Counted from the stretch's first letter, positions 27,826 to 37,234 are shown. The stretch is DNA of 64,000 bases from Alkalicoccus urumqiensis (GCF_002993335.1 NZ_PVNS01000008.1:62001-126000); one strand, 5' to 3'. Notes: generated by a model not told the origin, from the letters alone. Program-made: numbers and translations.

Positions 27826-28839
27826 ATGAATGTAACAATTTACGATGTAGCAAGAGAAGCAGGCGTATCCATGGCGACGGTTTCCAGGGTGGTTAATGGA
27901 AATCCCAACGTTAAACCGACGACCAGAAAAAGGGTGATGGAGGCGATTGAACGTCTCGGATACCGTCCAAATGCGGTAGCAAGAGGGCTTGCCAGTAAAA
28001 AAACAACAACCGTCGGGGTCATTATCCCGGATATCTCCAGCATTTTCTTTTCTGAACTGGCACGGGGGATTGAAGACATTGCCACGATGTATAAGTACAA
28101 TATCATTCTAAGCAACTCCGACCAGAACAAAGAAAAAGAAATTCACCTGATTAACACACTGCTGGAGAAACAGGTGGACGGCATTGTATTTATGGGCGGT
28201 GAGATTACGAAAGAGCACGAAGAAGCGTTTAAGCAGTCGCCGGTGCCTGTCGTTCTTTCTGCTACGCTTGACGACAAGAAGGAATTTCCATCTGTAAACA
28301 TTGATTATAAGCAGGCGGCTTACGATGCGGTTTCTGCTATTGCATCCCACGGCCATAAGCGGATCGCTATGCTGTCCGGCACTCTGGAAGATCCGATTAA
28401 CGGCTACCAGAAGTTCTCTGGATATAAGCAGGCGCTGCAGGAAGCGGGCATCGAGCTGGACGATTCACTTGTTGCAATCGGAGATTATACGCACCATGCC
28501 GGACTGGAAGCGATGGAAGAACTCCTGCAGCTGAAGGACCGCCCGACCGCTGTGTTTGCCTCAACTGATGAAATGGCGCTCGGACTGATTCACGGCGCCC
28601 AGGACGCCGGACTTCGTGTGCCGGAGGATATAGAAATTCTCGGATTTGATAACACACGCCTTGCAACGATGGTGCGTCCGACGCTGTCCACAGTTGTTCA
28701 GCCGATGTATGATATCGGCGCTGTATCGATGCGTCTCTTAACAAAGCTGATGAACAAAGAAGAAGTAACGGAAAATGCTGTAGTTCTGCCTCACCGGATT
28801 GAATATCGTCAGTCCACCTCCTTCCAGGAGAACGACTGA
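27826..28839 (+). CDS. ccpA: catabolite control protein A
   Basis: A 337-residue LacI/GalR-family regulator, close to B. subtilis CcpA (334). The helix-turn-helix is [19 protein letters not shown] (residues about 5-23), followed by the hinge ARGLASKKT and a periplasmic-binding-type core. It binds cre sites together with HPr-Ser-P and represses or activates carbon genes. The ATG follows AAGGAGG. Its conserved neighbours aroA and motPS are in place. A cre site matching the full degenerate consensus is found upstream of acuA about 5 kb away. Confidence 0.97.
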   Translation: MNVTIYDVAREAGVSMATVSRVVNGNPNVKPTTRKRVMEAIERLGYRPNAVARGLASKKTTTVGVIIPDISSIFFSELARGIEDIATMYKYNIILSNSDQNKEKEIHLINTLLEKQVDGIVFMGGEITKEHEEAFKQSPVPVVLSATLDDKKEFPSVNIDYKQAAYDAVSAIASHGHKRIAMLSGTLEDPINGYQKFSGYKQALQEAGIELDDSLVAIGDYTHHAGLEAMEELLQLKDRPTAVFASTDEMALGLIHGAQDAGLRVPEDIEILGFDNTRLATMVRPTLSTVVQPMYDIGAVSMRLLTKLMNKEEVTENAVVLPHRIEYRQSTSFQEND

Positions 28840-28879
28840 TCTAAAGCTCCGCAGGTGAAGGCAGAACGGGGAGAGGGTT

Positions 28880-29695
28880 ATGAAAAAAACGGATCTGCTG
28901 ACACCTATTGGAATTTTTATCGGGTTGACTGCCATGCTCATGGCGGTATTTACGAATACCGCCGGAGACGGGCAGCTGACGGACTTTATTCAGATTACTT
29001 CCATACTGATTGTTCTCGGCGGACTGAGTGCTGCGATCATGATCAACTTTTCGCTTACGGACCTCAAGCTTCTGCCGAAAGTTATTAAAGAAACGTTTCA
29101 GACACGCACACATAATCTCCAGGATCTCATTGATACATTCGTTGACTTATCAACAAAAGCCCGGCGAGAAGGGCTGCTGGCTCTTGAAGCCGGTCTGGAA
29201 GACGTGGAGGATCCATTTATAGAAAAAGGGGTTCTTCTGGCTGTCGATGGAATAGAGCCGGACGTCATTAAAGATATTATGATGGCTGAAGTTGTGGCCA
29301 TGGAAGAAAGACACCGGAAAGGACGCGTTATTCTGGAGAAGGCGGCGGAATATGCGCCGGCCTGGGGGATGATCGGAACATTGGTCGGTCTCGTGCTCAT
29401 GCTGCAGAACTTGAACGATCCGTCCACACTCGGTCCAAATATGGCTGTGGCACTGCTGACGACACTGTATGGCAGTCTGCTTGCCAACCTGGTCTTCTCT
29501 CCAATGTCGCATAAGCTAATGCTCAGTACAGAAGACGAGGTATTTGTAAAACAGATTATTATTGAAGGCGTGATCGGCGTGCAGTCCGGTCAGAATCCGA
29601 AAGTACTGCAGGAGAAACTGAGTGCATTCCTGCCGAATCATACGAAACAGGATGAAGAGGCAAAGCAGTCCGAGGAGGAAGTCGTCAATGAATAG
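28880..29695 (+). CDS. motP: flagellar motor stator protein MotP (sodium type)
   Basis: A 271-residue MotA/PomA-family stator subunit with four membrane spans (about residues 8-28, 36-55, 155-175, 188-208) and a large cytoplasmic loop between spans 2 and 3 that contacts the rotor. The conserved YAPAWGMIGTLVGLVLML lies at span 3. It is paired with motS by an 8-bp overlap, and the pair follows ccpA exactly as B. subtilis motPS does. MotPS stators use sodium ions, which suits a saline or alkaline habitat. Confidence 0.95.
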   Translation: MKKTDLLTPIGIFIGLTAMLMAVFTNTAGDGQLTDFIQITSILIVLGGLSAAIMINFSLTDLKLLPKVIKETFQTRTHNLQDLIDTFVDLSTKARREGLLALEAGLEDVEDPFIEKGVLLAVDGIEPDVIKDIMMAEVVAMEERHRKGRVILEKAAEYAPAWGMIGTLVGLVLMLQNLNDPSTLGPNMAVALLTTLYGSLLANLVFSPMSHKLMLSTEDEVFVKQIIIEGVIGVQSGQNPKVLQEKLSAFLPNHTKQDEEAKQSEEEVVNE

Positions 29696-30458
29696 GCGGC
29701 GCCGGCAGCAGGATAATGGAGCTCCGAAATGGTACGTCACATTTTCGGATATGATGACGCTGATACTGGTCTTTTTTATTCTCCTCTTTTCCATGTCGGT
29801 CGTAGATGCACAGAAATTCCGCGCGATCGCGGATTCCTTTCAGGACAGAGCTGTATTCGACGGATTCCCTTCCATCGTTCCTTTTGAAGAGCCTGCCGAA
29901 GAGCGGGATGTGGATGAGAATCCATTTGAAAGTCAGGAAGATCCGTTTGAAGAAGTGCAGAATATGGAAGAAGAACAGATGAATGAGCAGCTTGATGAAC
30001 TTCTCGTGGAAGTCAACGAATACCTCGAGGAAAATGAATATACGGAAGAAATCACAGCTACCAGGGATGACCGGGGTGTCGTCCTCGTTCTGCAGGAACA
30101 GGCTTTGTTTGAAACGGCAAGTGCTGATCTTACAGGAGGAGCACAGCCTTTTCTGGATAAAGTTGGAGAGCTTCTTACGACGCTTCCAAACATGGTCCGG
30201 GTGGAGGGCCATACAGATAACAGGCCGATTAACACGGCTCAGTTCCCGTCCAACTGGGAGCTTTCCGGTTCCAGAGCCAGCAGTGTCATCCGGTATCTGA
30301 TCGATTCGGATTCGCTGGATGAAGAAAGGTTTGTCGCCGCCGGCTATGGCGATACGCGTCCTGTTGCACCGAATACAACCGCAGATAACCTGCAGCAGAA
30401 CCGTCGTGTCGTGATTATCATATCTGATCCCGCCTATGAAGGCGGCACTTCCTTTTAG
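29688..30458 (+). CDS. motS: flagellar motor stator protein MotS (sodium type)
   Basis: A 256-residue MotB/PomB-family subunit. A single membrane span (about residues 16-38) has the ion-carrying aspartate in TFSDMMTLILVFFILLFSM (Asp near residue 21). A long acidic linker (about 55-115) follows, then an OmpA-like peptidoglycan-binding domain with VEGHTDNRPI and NWELSGSRA. The open frame starts earlier, but ATG 29688 follows GAGGAGG and overlaps the motP stop. The linker is longer and more acidic than in B. subtilis MotS (242 residues total). Confidence 0.95.
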   Translation: MNRRRRQQDNGAPKWYVTFSDMMTLILVFFILLFSMSVVDAQKFRAIADSFQDRAVFDGFPSIVPFEEPAEERDVDENPFESQEDPFEEVQNMEEEQMNEQLDELLVEVNEYLEENEYTEEITATRDDRGVVLVLQEQALFETASADLTGGAQPFLDKVGELLTTLPNMVRVEGHTDNRPINTAQFPSNWELSGSRASSVIRYLIDSDSLDEERFVAAGYGDTRPVAPNTTADNLQQNRRVVIIISDPAYEGGTSF

Positions 30459-30481
30459 AATGAACGAAGGGAAGCGGTAAT

Positions 30482-31201
30482 GTGAAAATTGGCGTAATAG
30501 GAGCGATGGATGAGGAAATTGCTCACTTCACTAAACACTTAACCATCGAAAACAAGCATACTCTTGCCGGAAATACGTTCGTGGAGGCAGTGGCAGGCTA
30601 CTGTGAAATCGTTCTTGCAAAAACGGGTGTAGGAAAAGTGAACGCAGCCATAACTGCACAGAAGATGCTTGATTATTTTGAAGTAGATCTGCTGCTTTTT
30701 ACCGGAGTTGCTGGAGCTTGTGATCCATCATTGGAAATAGGAGATATCGTCGTAAGCACAGATTGTCAGCATCATGACATCGATGCTTCACCTCTTGGTT
30801 TTCCTAAAGGCACCATTCCAATGTTTCACGGACCGTCTATTTTCCCTGCTGATCCGGAATGGCAGAAGCGCGTTCTTCAGGCTGCTGAAGAAGCAGTGAA
30901 CACGAAAGTCATTCCCGGAAGGATTGTCAGTGGAGAGGTGTTTGTCGCTGATAAGCAGGAAGTGGAAATGCTCCACCGCACATTTGATGCTGCCTGTGTG
31001 GAAATGGAAGGAGCGGCTGTAGCTCAGACAGCCTGGCTTCACAGCACGCCGTTTGTGATCATCCGGTCGATTTCGGATAAGGCAAACGGAGAAGCGCCGG
31101 CCTCTTTTCAGCAGTGGCTCTATGAGGCTGCAGAACGCTCGGCAGCGCTCGTTCTGGAAACAATCCATATCTATAATAAAGAAATAAGAGAGAGCCGGTA
31201 A
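30482..31201 (+). CDS. mtnN: 5'-methylthioadenosine/S-adenosylhomocysteine nucleosidase
   Basis: A 239-residue Pfs/MTAN enzyme that cleaves adenine from methylthioadenosine and S-adenosylhomocysteine, feeding methionine salvage and the activated methyl cycle. Conserved: the start MKIGVIGAMDEEI with the catalytic Glu near residue 12, the phosphate-site-like TGVGKVNAA, CVEMEGAAVAQ, and RSISDKANGEA with the catalytic aspartate. The start is GTG 30482 with a weak AAGGGAAG site. It follows motS by 23 bp, so it may be co-transcribed with motPS. Confidence 0.95.
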   Translation: MKIGVIGAMDEEIAHFTKHLTIENKHTLAGNTFVEAVAGYCEIVLAKTGVGKVNAAITAQKMLDYFEVDLLLFTGVAGACDPSLEIGDIVVSTDCQHHDIDASPLGFPKGTIPMFHGPSIFPADPEWQKRVLQAAEEAVNTKVIPGRIVSGEVFVADKQEVEMLHRTFDAACVEMEGAAVAQTAWLHSTPFVIIRSISDKANGEAPASFQQWLYEAAERSAALVLETIHIYNKEIRESR

Positions 31202-31222
31202 TCATTCCGGCTCTCTCTTATT
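31185..31222. terminator. bidirectional terminator between mtnN and acuC
   Basis: TAAGAGAGAGCCGG pairs perfectly with CCGGCTCTCTCTTA around an 8-base loop that includes the mtnN stop codon region, followed by TT on the plus strand. Confidence 0.9.
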
Positions 31223-31241
31223 TTGCAGAACAACAGAGAAC

Positions 31242-32408
31242 TCAGCGACCTTTTGGAGAATGGATAAGCTTCAGCGCCTGCTGTACCGTACGGGCGTTTT
31301 TTTTGTTGATTTCCTCACGTCTCGGGATCGCAGGGTAGAGGCCTTTTGGATCGTACCAGGACGACGGAAGTGCCACAGGCGATTTTTCCTGCCAGGAAGA
31401 AGTCCAGTTTTCTGGAAATGACTGATTCAGTTTCTCTCCCTGTCCGCTCATTTCAAGCCAGATACTGGCCCATGCGCGGGGCACTACACGCCAGATATCA
31501 TAACCTCCCCCACCCACCGCGATCCAGCGGCCTCCGCAGTGTTCATGGGCCAGTTCGTGAGCCAGTTTCGGGATCTCATGAAAGAGAGAGACGGTGCCGC
31601 ATAGATGCGTGAGCGGATCAAAATAATGAGCATCCGCGCCATTCTGAGTTAAAATAACATCCGGTTTAAAGGAGGCAGCCACCTCTCTGAAGACCTCACG
31701 GTACGCTTCCAGAAACGAGTCATCTTCCGTGAAAGCTTCCAAAGGAACATTGACTGAAGTGCCGTACCCATCCCCGTGTCCTCTTTCTGAAACATGGCCG
31801 GTCCCCGGAAATAAAAAACGGCCGCTTTCATGAAACGAAAGCGTGCATACGTCCGGATCATCGTAAAACGCCCACTGTACTCCATCACCATGATGGGCAT
31901 CCGTATCAACATAAAGCACACGGGCTCCAAATTTCCGGCGCATGTATTCGATAGCGATCGAGCTGTCATTATACACACAAAAACCGGATGCCTTCCCGCG
32001 GAAGCCATGATGAAGGCCGCCACCTAAATTCAATGCGTGCTTATAGCCTTTTTCAAAAACGAGATCCACTGCTTCCAGTGTACCGCCGGCAAGCCAGGAG
32101 GCCGCGTCGTGCATTAGAGGAAAGACAGGCGTATCATCGGTGCCGATGCCATATTTCGTCTGAAAGGAGGATTTCATCTGGCCTTCGGTGGCGCTCATGA
32201 CGGCACTGACAAAATCCTCATCATGCACGAGAAGCAGTTCATCGATTGAGGCCATGCGGGCGGGGTGAATGGCTGACTTCTCCAGAGCTTCTGCTTTAAA
32301 TAGAAGGTCATTTGTCATCGTCAGACGCTGCTGATTAAATGGATGGTCTTCGTGAAATCGATAGTCAAGCTGTTCGGGTGAGAATACAAAAGCTGCTTCG
32401 CGGTTCAT
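31242..32408 (-). CDS. acuC: acetoin utilization protein AcuC, class I HDAC-like deacetylase
   Basis: A 388-residue zinc deacetylase (B. subtilis 387). The histidine pair lies in GGLHHGFRGKASGFCVYND, and the zinc ligands in YVDTDAHHGDGVQW plus QNGADAH. In B. subtilis AcuC removes acetyl groups from acetyl-CoA synthetase, reversing AcuA. The open frame extends to 32447, but ATG 32408 has CGGAGTGG upstream and overlaps the acuB stop (ATGA), giving translational coupling. It is the last gene of acuA-acuB-acuC. Confidence 0.95.
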   Translation of the reverse strand: MNREAAFVFSPEQLDYRFHEDHPFNQQRLTMTNDLLFKAEALEKSAIHPARMASIDELLLVHDEDFVSAVMSATEGQMKSSFQTKYGIGTDDTPVFPLMHDAASWLAGGTLEAVDLVFEKGYKHALNLGGGLHHGFRGKASGFCVYNDSSIAIEYMRRKFGARVLYVDTDAHHGDGVQWAFYDDPDVCTLSFHESGRFLFPGTGHVSERGHGDGYGTSVNVPLEAFTEDDSFLEAYREVFREVAASFKPDVILTQNGADAHYFDPLTHLCGTVSLFHEIPKLAHELAHEHCGGRWIAVGGGGYDIWRVVPRAWASIWLEMSGQGEKLNQSFPENWTSSWQEKSPVALPSSWYDPKGLYPAIPRREEINKKNARTVQQALKLIHSPKGR

Positions 32409-33010
32409 ATATTCCACTCCGATTCTTTTGGCCAGAGGATCTCCCAATTTTTCTGACTGAACAGCTCCAGCAGTGGGTGGGGATTCATGGTCTGTACCCG
32501 CATAACAATTCGCATAGACTGTTCTTTCCCAGGCAGGATGAACAGGCTTCGGATATTCAGCCCGGAAACTCGGACTGCCTCTGTCACTTCTGCCAGCATT
32601 CCAGGTTTATCGTCCACCTCAATCTCGATTCGGGAAGAGGGTCGGTCTGCGCCTGTCAGTGTTACGAGTGTTTTTAATAAATCGGTATCGGTAATAATTC
32701 CAATAATTTTATCTTCCCCGTCCACCACCGGGAGACAGTGAATTTTATTTTCCATCATTGTCCAGGCGGCTTCTTCGACAAAGTCTCCTGGGAAAGCCGT
32801 ATGTACATCGGTAATCATAATTTCATCCAGCGTGTTTTTGGAGGCAGAGGCAAGGTCCCGGTCCGAAATAATACCGATCAGTCTTTCCTCTTCATTTACG
32901 ACCGGCAGGTGCCGGATTTTTTCGCGGTTCATCTTCGTTAATACATCCGCCGCGTCTTCATGCGGCCGGCCGGTCATAACCGTTGTTTTCATCACTTCAG
33001 AAATGATCAT
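32405..33010 (-). CDS. acuB: acetoin utilization protein AcuB (CBS-CBS-ACT)
   Basis: A 201-residue protein with two CBS domains (residues about 1-125, VMKTTVMTGRPHEDA and IHCLPVVDGEDKIIG) and a C-terminal ACT domain (about 135-200). Such domains bind adenine nucleotides and small effectors, so it may sense energy state. It has no catalytic motif. It lies 16 bp after acuA and overlaps acuC by 4 bp, the same order as in B. subtilis. Confidence 0.93.
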   Translation of the reverse strand: MIISEVMKTTVMTGRPHEDAADVLTKMNREKIRHLPVVNEEERLIGIISDRDLASASKNTLDEIMITDVHTAFPGDFVEEAAWTMMENKIHCLPVVDGEDKIIGIITDTDLLKTLVTLTGADRPSSRIEIEVDDKPGMLAEVTEAVRVSGLNIRSLFILPGKEQSMRIVMRVQTMNPHPLLELFSQKNWEILWPKESEWNI

Positions 33011-33026
33011 GAGACTGCCTCCTTTC

Positions 33027-33668
33027 TTAAATCATATAGCGGTTTTGAAAACGGACCCGGTCAAATTTATGAACGGAGTCCACCGGCACCCGGGAACCGA
33101 TGCGGGCCATCAGGCAGTTTGCGGGGTGGGAAGTAATTTCAGGGTCATCGGTTGCGTACCACATCAGCCCTCCGGATTTCATTACTTTCTCCATGACATC
33201 CCGGTATTCCCATATGGAAAGGCCTGTACCGCGCAGATCCCAGTGCCAGTAATATTCTGTGGTAATAATAATATAATCTTCTACTGCTTGATCCATCATG
33301 GTGACTTCAAGAATTTTCTTGGCAAGGTTATGTCCGCGGTAATCAGCAGAGACTTCAATCGCCCCAAGCTCCAGAAGATTTTGGTGCTGATACTGAGACC
33401 ACCGCTCCATTTCATCGGGATAAAGAAGCACGGCATAGCCGACAAGTCTTTCACCATCCACCGCTGCAATAATACGGCTTTCATCCAGTCCGGCCACTTC
33501 AATCAGCGCTTCGTGCTGCTCCTTCGGCCGGCGGAATGCCTGCAGGCCATCATCAAAGATAAGGTTACGCAGCATATCTTCGGAAAGTGGTCCGGAAATC
33601 GTAAACTGTTTATCATTTTTTCCAGTATGATCAATGGATTGGAACGTTTTACGATGCTTCAAAAGCAA
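33027..33668 (-). CDS. acuA: acetoin utilization protein AcuA, GNAT protein acetyltransferase
   Basis: A 213-residue GNAT acetyltransferase (B. subtilis 210) that acetylates and switches off acetyl-CoA synthetase. Matching landmarks include RRPKEQHEALIEVAGL, ELGAIEVSADYRGHNLAKKIL (the CoA-binding segment) and ITTEYYWHWDLRGTG. The start is probably TTG 33668 behind GGAAGG. The promoter region contains a cre site. In B. subtilis the divergent neighbour is acsA, the target enzyme; here acsA is not present in the window. Confidence 0.93.
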   Translation of the reverse strand: MLLKHRKTFQSIDHTGKNDKQFTISGPLSEDMLRNLIFDDGLQAFRRPKEQHEALIEVAGLDESRIIAAVDGERLVGYAVLLYPDEMERWSQYQHQNLLELGAIEVSADYRGHNLAKKILEVTMMDQAVEDYIIITTEYYWHWDLRGTGLSIWEYRDVMEKVMKSGGLMWYATDDPEITSHPANCLMARIGSRVPVDSVHKFDRVRFQNRYMI

Positions 33669-33707
33669 TCCCTGCCTTCCGAGAGAATACCTTCAATATA
33701 CCATAGA

Positions 33708-33722
33708 TTGAAACCGCTTCCT
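33708..33722. promoter_or_regulatory. catabolite-responsive element (cre) upstream of acuA
   Basis: TTGAAACCGCTTCCT matches every fixed position of the degenerate cre consensus WTGNAANCGNWNNCW. It lies about 40 bp upstream of the acuA start, where it would overlap the acu promoter. CcpA repression of acuABC is established in B. subtilis. Confidence 0.75.
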
Positions 33723-33780
33723 ATTGATTGCAGGGAAGTTTTTGACAGGTTTCATGAAAGAACTGATTTACGAGGTAAAA

Positions 33781-33824
33781 GAAAAAGACAGGCAGGAAGC
33801 GCGGAAGCTTCATCTGGCCTGTCT
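33781..33824 (-). terminator. terminator of the class A PBP gene
   Basis: On the minus strand AGACAGGC and GCCTGTCT close a hairpin with an inner GAAGC/GCTTC pairing, followed by TTTTTCTTTT. It is 10 bp beyond the PBP stop codon. Confidence 0.8.
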
Positions 33825-33833
33825 CAAATCTAT

Positions 33834-36800
33834 TTATTCCTCATTCTCTGTGTTGTTATTTCCGGCAGCATCTGCGTTTCCATCATTGGCACCGGAGTTA
33901 CCGCCGCCGTTACTGCCACTATTGTTGGCACCGGAGTTACCGCCGCTGTTGCTGCCGCCATTGTTGGCACCGGAGTTACCGCCGCTGTTGCTGCCGCCAT
34001 TGTTGGCACCGGAGTTACCGCCGCTGTTGCTGCCGCCATTGTTGGCACCGGAGTTACCGCCGCTGTTACTGCCGCCATTGTTGGCACCGGAGCTGCTGCC
34101 GTTGTTACTGCCGCCATTGTTGGCACCGGAGCTGCTGCCGTCGTTACTGCCGCCATTGTTGGCACCGGAGTTACCGCCGCTGTTGCTGCCGCTATTGTTA
34201 GCACCGGAGCTGCCGCCGCCGTTGCCGCCTCCAGCGGAGCTGTCCGTATTGGAGCTCCCACCGGTACTGCCGCTGCCGGAGGCGGATCCCGCTCCGCTGC
34301 CACTGCTGCCTGAAGAAGAGCCGCTGTCTGAACTGGATCCTCCGCTGGAAGAGCTGCCGGAACTGCTTCCCGGGCTGCCGATAGTGACAGTGCTGCTCGG
34401 ACTGGATTCACGGCCTGCTACATCTACAGCTGTTACGTAATAATAGCCGGTTCCTGCAGAAGCGCGGTAGTCCTGATCCCAGCGTACGCTGTCCACCAGG
34501 CTGTAACTGCCTCCGCTTGTCGCAGAACGGTAGACACGGTAACCGACAACATCGCCTTCAGGGTGAGCTCCCCAGCCCATGGAAGAGGAGCCGCCGAATA
34601 CCGAAGGAGGAGCACCCGGTGTCCGGCCGTTATCCGGAGCCGTATCTTCAGTGTTGACGAGGTTATCCCAGTCATCCGGGATGTATTCAGAAATATCTCC
34701 GTCCTCATCAAAATCAAAATATTCTTCTTTTACGGACACGCCTGAGCGTGTAAATTCAGACGGAGTAGAAGACAATGCTTCGTAATTGCTTCCATTCACC
34801 CGTACATACTGGACCCGTTCCAGACTGTCATCCGATTCTGTCGGCACATATTCTGCGTTGAACAGGTCGGTTGTAACAAGTCCTGCTTCTCGGCATAAGT
34901 CAGAAGGAAGCATACCGGAAATTCCGCATACGCTCTGCTCGACGATGCCGTCCGGCCGGGCGAAACCTTCTTCCGGAGCCATAAATTGCGGATCGACGGA
35001 ATGGGCTGCATTGGCAAGGTCCGCCCAGAGACTCTGCGTCCGGGGACCGTAACCGAGCCCGTTCCACTGCTGTTCGATTTCTAAGTTGAATGCATCATAT
35101 CCGACCCAGATACCCTGAGTGAAATTAGGGTTGACGCCGACAAACCAGGAGTCTTTAATTTCGTTTGTTGTACCCGTTTTCCCGGCAAGGTCTGTGGAGA
35201 AATTCAGTCTGTCCGGAAGGCTTCCGGCTGTACCAAGCCCTGGTGTCAGTACATCGCGCATGACATCAATCATCAGGTAATTTGTCTGCGGAGACAAAAT
35301 CTCTGTTTCTACTTCTGTGTCTGTCTCATAAATAACGTCGCCTTCGCTGGTTTCGATCCGGTCGATAATAAATGCTTCTTTACGGCTTCCGTTATTTCCA
35401 AATGTCGTGTACGCGCTTGTATTGGCTTCCACGGTCATCCCCAGTGTTCCAAGCGGGCTCCCGGGGTAAGGAAACGACGCATCATCATCGGGGAAGTAGC
35501 GTTCAAAGCCATAGTTGATCAGTGCCTGACGCGCCGTGTCATGGTCTACATCCTCAAATTCTCTCACAGCAGGAACGTTTCGGGAGAGCGCAAGCGCTTC
35601 GCGGGCCGTAATCATGCCGCGGTAGCTGCGGTCAAAGTTATTGACCTCCTCTCCATCATCACCGGGATATGAATATGGAGTGTCCGGAGTAATGAATCCT
35701 GGCTGGAGCACACCGGTTTCAAATCCGACTGCAAATGTCAGAAGCGGCTTCATCGTGGAGCCGGAGGAGCGTTGAAATCCACTTGCGTAAGAAAGGGACA
35801 TCGCATGGTTGTTCTGGTTCTCTTCGAAGTCCCGGCCGGCAACAAAACTGATGACGGCCCCGGTCCGGTTGTCCATCAGCACAGAGCCGACTTCTTCCTG
35901 GTAGTTAATTTCGACGATTTCCCCTTCGTCGTTTTCATCTGCGACGGTTTTATCCGGTCCGAAGTTTTCGAAATTCCTTACTGCTTCCTGCTGCGCATCA
36001 TAGATATCTTTGTTAATCGTCGTATGAATGCGGTAGCCGTTCCGCTGGAGTTCCTGTTCTGCCTGTTCCCGGTAGCGGTTCAGCATCAAGAGCCGGTAGT
36101 CCGGATCTTCCATTTCATCCGGATTGACGCCGTCCTGGGCCATGAGATGCTCTGCTACACGGTCCCGTGCCCGGTTCTCAACGGTGCTCAGAATAAAAGG
36201 GTAGTCCTCATAGGAAGACGATTCAGCCTGGGCGAAATCCGCAGTGATATCATAATTGAGCGCATTTTCAAACTCCTGCTCGGTGATGTATCCGTGGCGG
36301 TGCATCCGGTCCAGTACTGTTTCCATCCGGTTTAAGCCGGCTTCTAAGGATTCTTTCTGCTCGCCGTTTCCGTTGAATGGGGTGTAGGCGAACGGGCTCT
36401 GCGGAAGGCCTGCAATAAACGCGGCCTGCGGAATCGTAAGCTCAGCTGCATCAACGTCAAATATCCCCTGCGCAGCTGCCTGGACGCCCGCAATCTGCTG
36501 TCCTGAGGCGTTACGCCCGAACGGAACGATATTTAAATAGGCCTCGAGTATATCTTCTTTCTCAAAAAAGTGTTCCAGCCGCATAGCGAGAAGAATTTCT
36601 GTCGCTTTCCGGTCATGGGTTACTTCACTGGACAGCACTTGGTTTTTCACAAGCTGCTGTGTCAATGTACTGCCTCCGGTCTGCGTGGCCGCATTGGAGA
36701 AATCCTGCATGACAGCGCGCATCAGCGCTTTAGGAACGATGCCTTCATGTTCAAAGAAGTACTCATCTTCTGTTGCGATAACAGCATCGATTACGTTCTG

Positions 36801-37133
36801 TGAGACTTCCTCCAGAGGGATTTCTCTGCGTTCCAGCGGCGAAGGCATGTCGCCCAGGTACACTTCATCAGCGAAATATATTTCCGTCGATTCTTCATAG
36901 TCATAAACGGCCGCTTCCAGTTCTTCGGCTCCCCGTACGGGTTCATCCTGTACGAGAGAAGCAAAATAACCAGCTGCGGTCCCCCCTGCAAAAGCAGCTC
37001 CGATCAGTCCAAAAACAACAAGAATCAATAATAAATTCCAAAACACAGCGGACGTTATGCGGATGCTTTTTGCAGCGGCATTGGTTCCACGGCCGCCAAA
37101 CAGCCTGGACCAGCGGTTACGGTCGTCACTCAC
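33834..37133 (-). CDS. class A penicillin-binding protein with FN3-like domain and glycine/asparagine repeat tail
   Basis: A 1099-residue bifunctional peptidoglycan synthase, well above the 620-914 of B. subtilis class A PBPs. In order: a cytosolic basic start; a membrane span (about 28-56); a GT51 glycosyltransferase with the catalytic Glu in ATEDEYFFEHEG near 122; and a transpeptidase with STMK (459-462), SRN (517-519) and KTGTT (652-656). A fibronectin type III-like domain follows (about 840-915, GYRVYRS...YYVTAVDVAGRES), then a serine/glycine linker, and nine 13-residue repeats rich in Gly, Asn and Ser (about 973-1085). The ending is acidic (NTENEE). The tail probably spans or binds the wall. 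It lies between acuA and tyrS. Confidence 0.93.
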   Translation of the reverse strand: MSDDRNRWSRLFGGRGTNAAAKSIRITSAVFWNLLLILVVFGLIGAAFAGGTAAGYFASLVQDEPVRGAEELEAAVYDYEESTEIYFADEVYLGDMPSPLERREIPLEEVSQNVIDAVIATEDEYFFEHEGIVPKALMRAVMQDFSNAATQTGGSTLTQQLVKNQVLSSEVTHDRKATEILLAMRLEHFFEKEDILEAYLNIVPFGRNASGQQIAGVQAAAQGIFDVDAAELTIPQAAFIAGLPQSPFAYTPFNGNGEQKESLEAGLNRMETVLDRMHRHGYITEQEFENALNYDITADFAQAESSSYEDYPFILSTVENRARDRVAEHLMAQDGVNPDEMEDPDYRLLMLNRYREQAEQELQRNGYRIHTTINKDIYDAQQEAVRNFENFGPDKTVADENDEGEIVEINYQEEVGSVLMDNRTGAVISFVAGRDFEENQNNHAMSLSYASGFQRSSGSTMKPLLTFAVGFETGVLQPGFITPDTPYSYPGDDGEEVNNFDRSYRGMITAREALALSRNVPAVREFEDVDHDTARQALINYGFERYFPDDDASFPYPGSPLGTLGMTVEANTSAYTTFGNNGSRKEAFIIDRIETSEGDVIYETDTEVETEILSPQTNYLMIDVMRDVLTPGLGTAGSLPDRLNFSTDLAGKTGTTNEIKDSWFVGVNPNFTQGIWVGYDAFNLEIEQQWNGLGYGPRTQSLWADLANAAHSVDPQFMAPEEGFARPDGIVEQSVCGISGMLPSDLCREAGLVTTDLFNAEYVPTESDDSLERVQYVRVNGSNYEALSSTPSEFTRSGVSVKEEYFDFDEDGDISEYIPDDWDNLVNTEDTAPDNGRTPGAPPSVFGGSSSMGWGAHPEGDVVGYRVYRSATSGGSYSLVDSVRWDQDYRASAGTGYYYVTAVDVAGRESSPSSTVTIGSPGSSSGSSSSGGSSSDSGSSSGSSGSGAGSASGSGSTGGSSNTDSSAGGGNGGGSSGANNSGSNSGGNSGANNGGSNDGSSSGANNGGSNNGSSSGANNGGSNSGGNSGANNGGSNSGGNSGANNGGSNSGGNSGANNGGSNSGGNSGANNSGSNGGGNSGANDGNADAAGNNNTENEE
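33882..34213. repeat. 39-bp tandem repeats inside the PBP gene
   Basis: The motif encoding GAN(N/D) recurs at 33882, 33921, 33960, 33999, 34038, 34077, 34116, 34155 and 34194, a strict 39-bp period that keeps the reading frame (13 residues per unit). The middle units are nearly identical, which suggests recent slippage or recombination. Confidence 0.95.
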
Positions 37134-37234
37134 CCGGACCCCTCCTAATTAAAATTACACAATATCACTACATATTATATCACAGCAGAGCCCAGTGAAA
37201 TAGGTACCGGGAAGGAAATGAAAGAAAGAGGCAG

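Noticed and set aside
33046-33060. Second cre-like sequence within the 3' end of acuA
   Set aside because: It misses the last consensus base and lies inside a coding region far from any promoter.
32832-34440. Long plus-strand open frames (up to 493 codons) opposite acuA/acuB and the PBP repeats
   Set aside because: They arise from the GC-rich repeat read in other frames; they lack ribosome-binding sites and give low-complexity Ala/Val/Thr or Leu/Pro strings.
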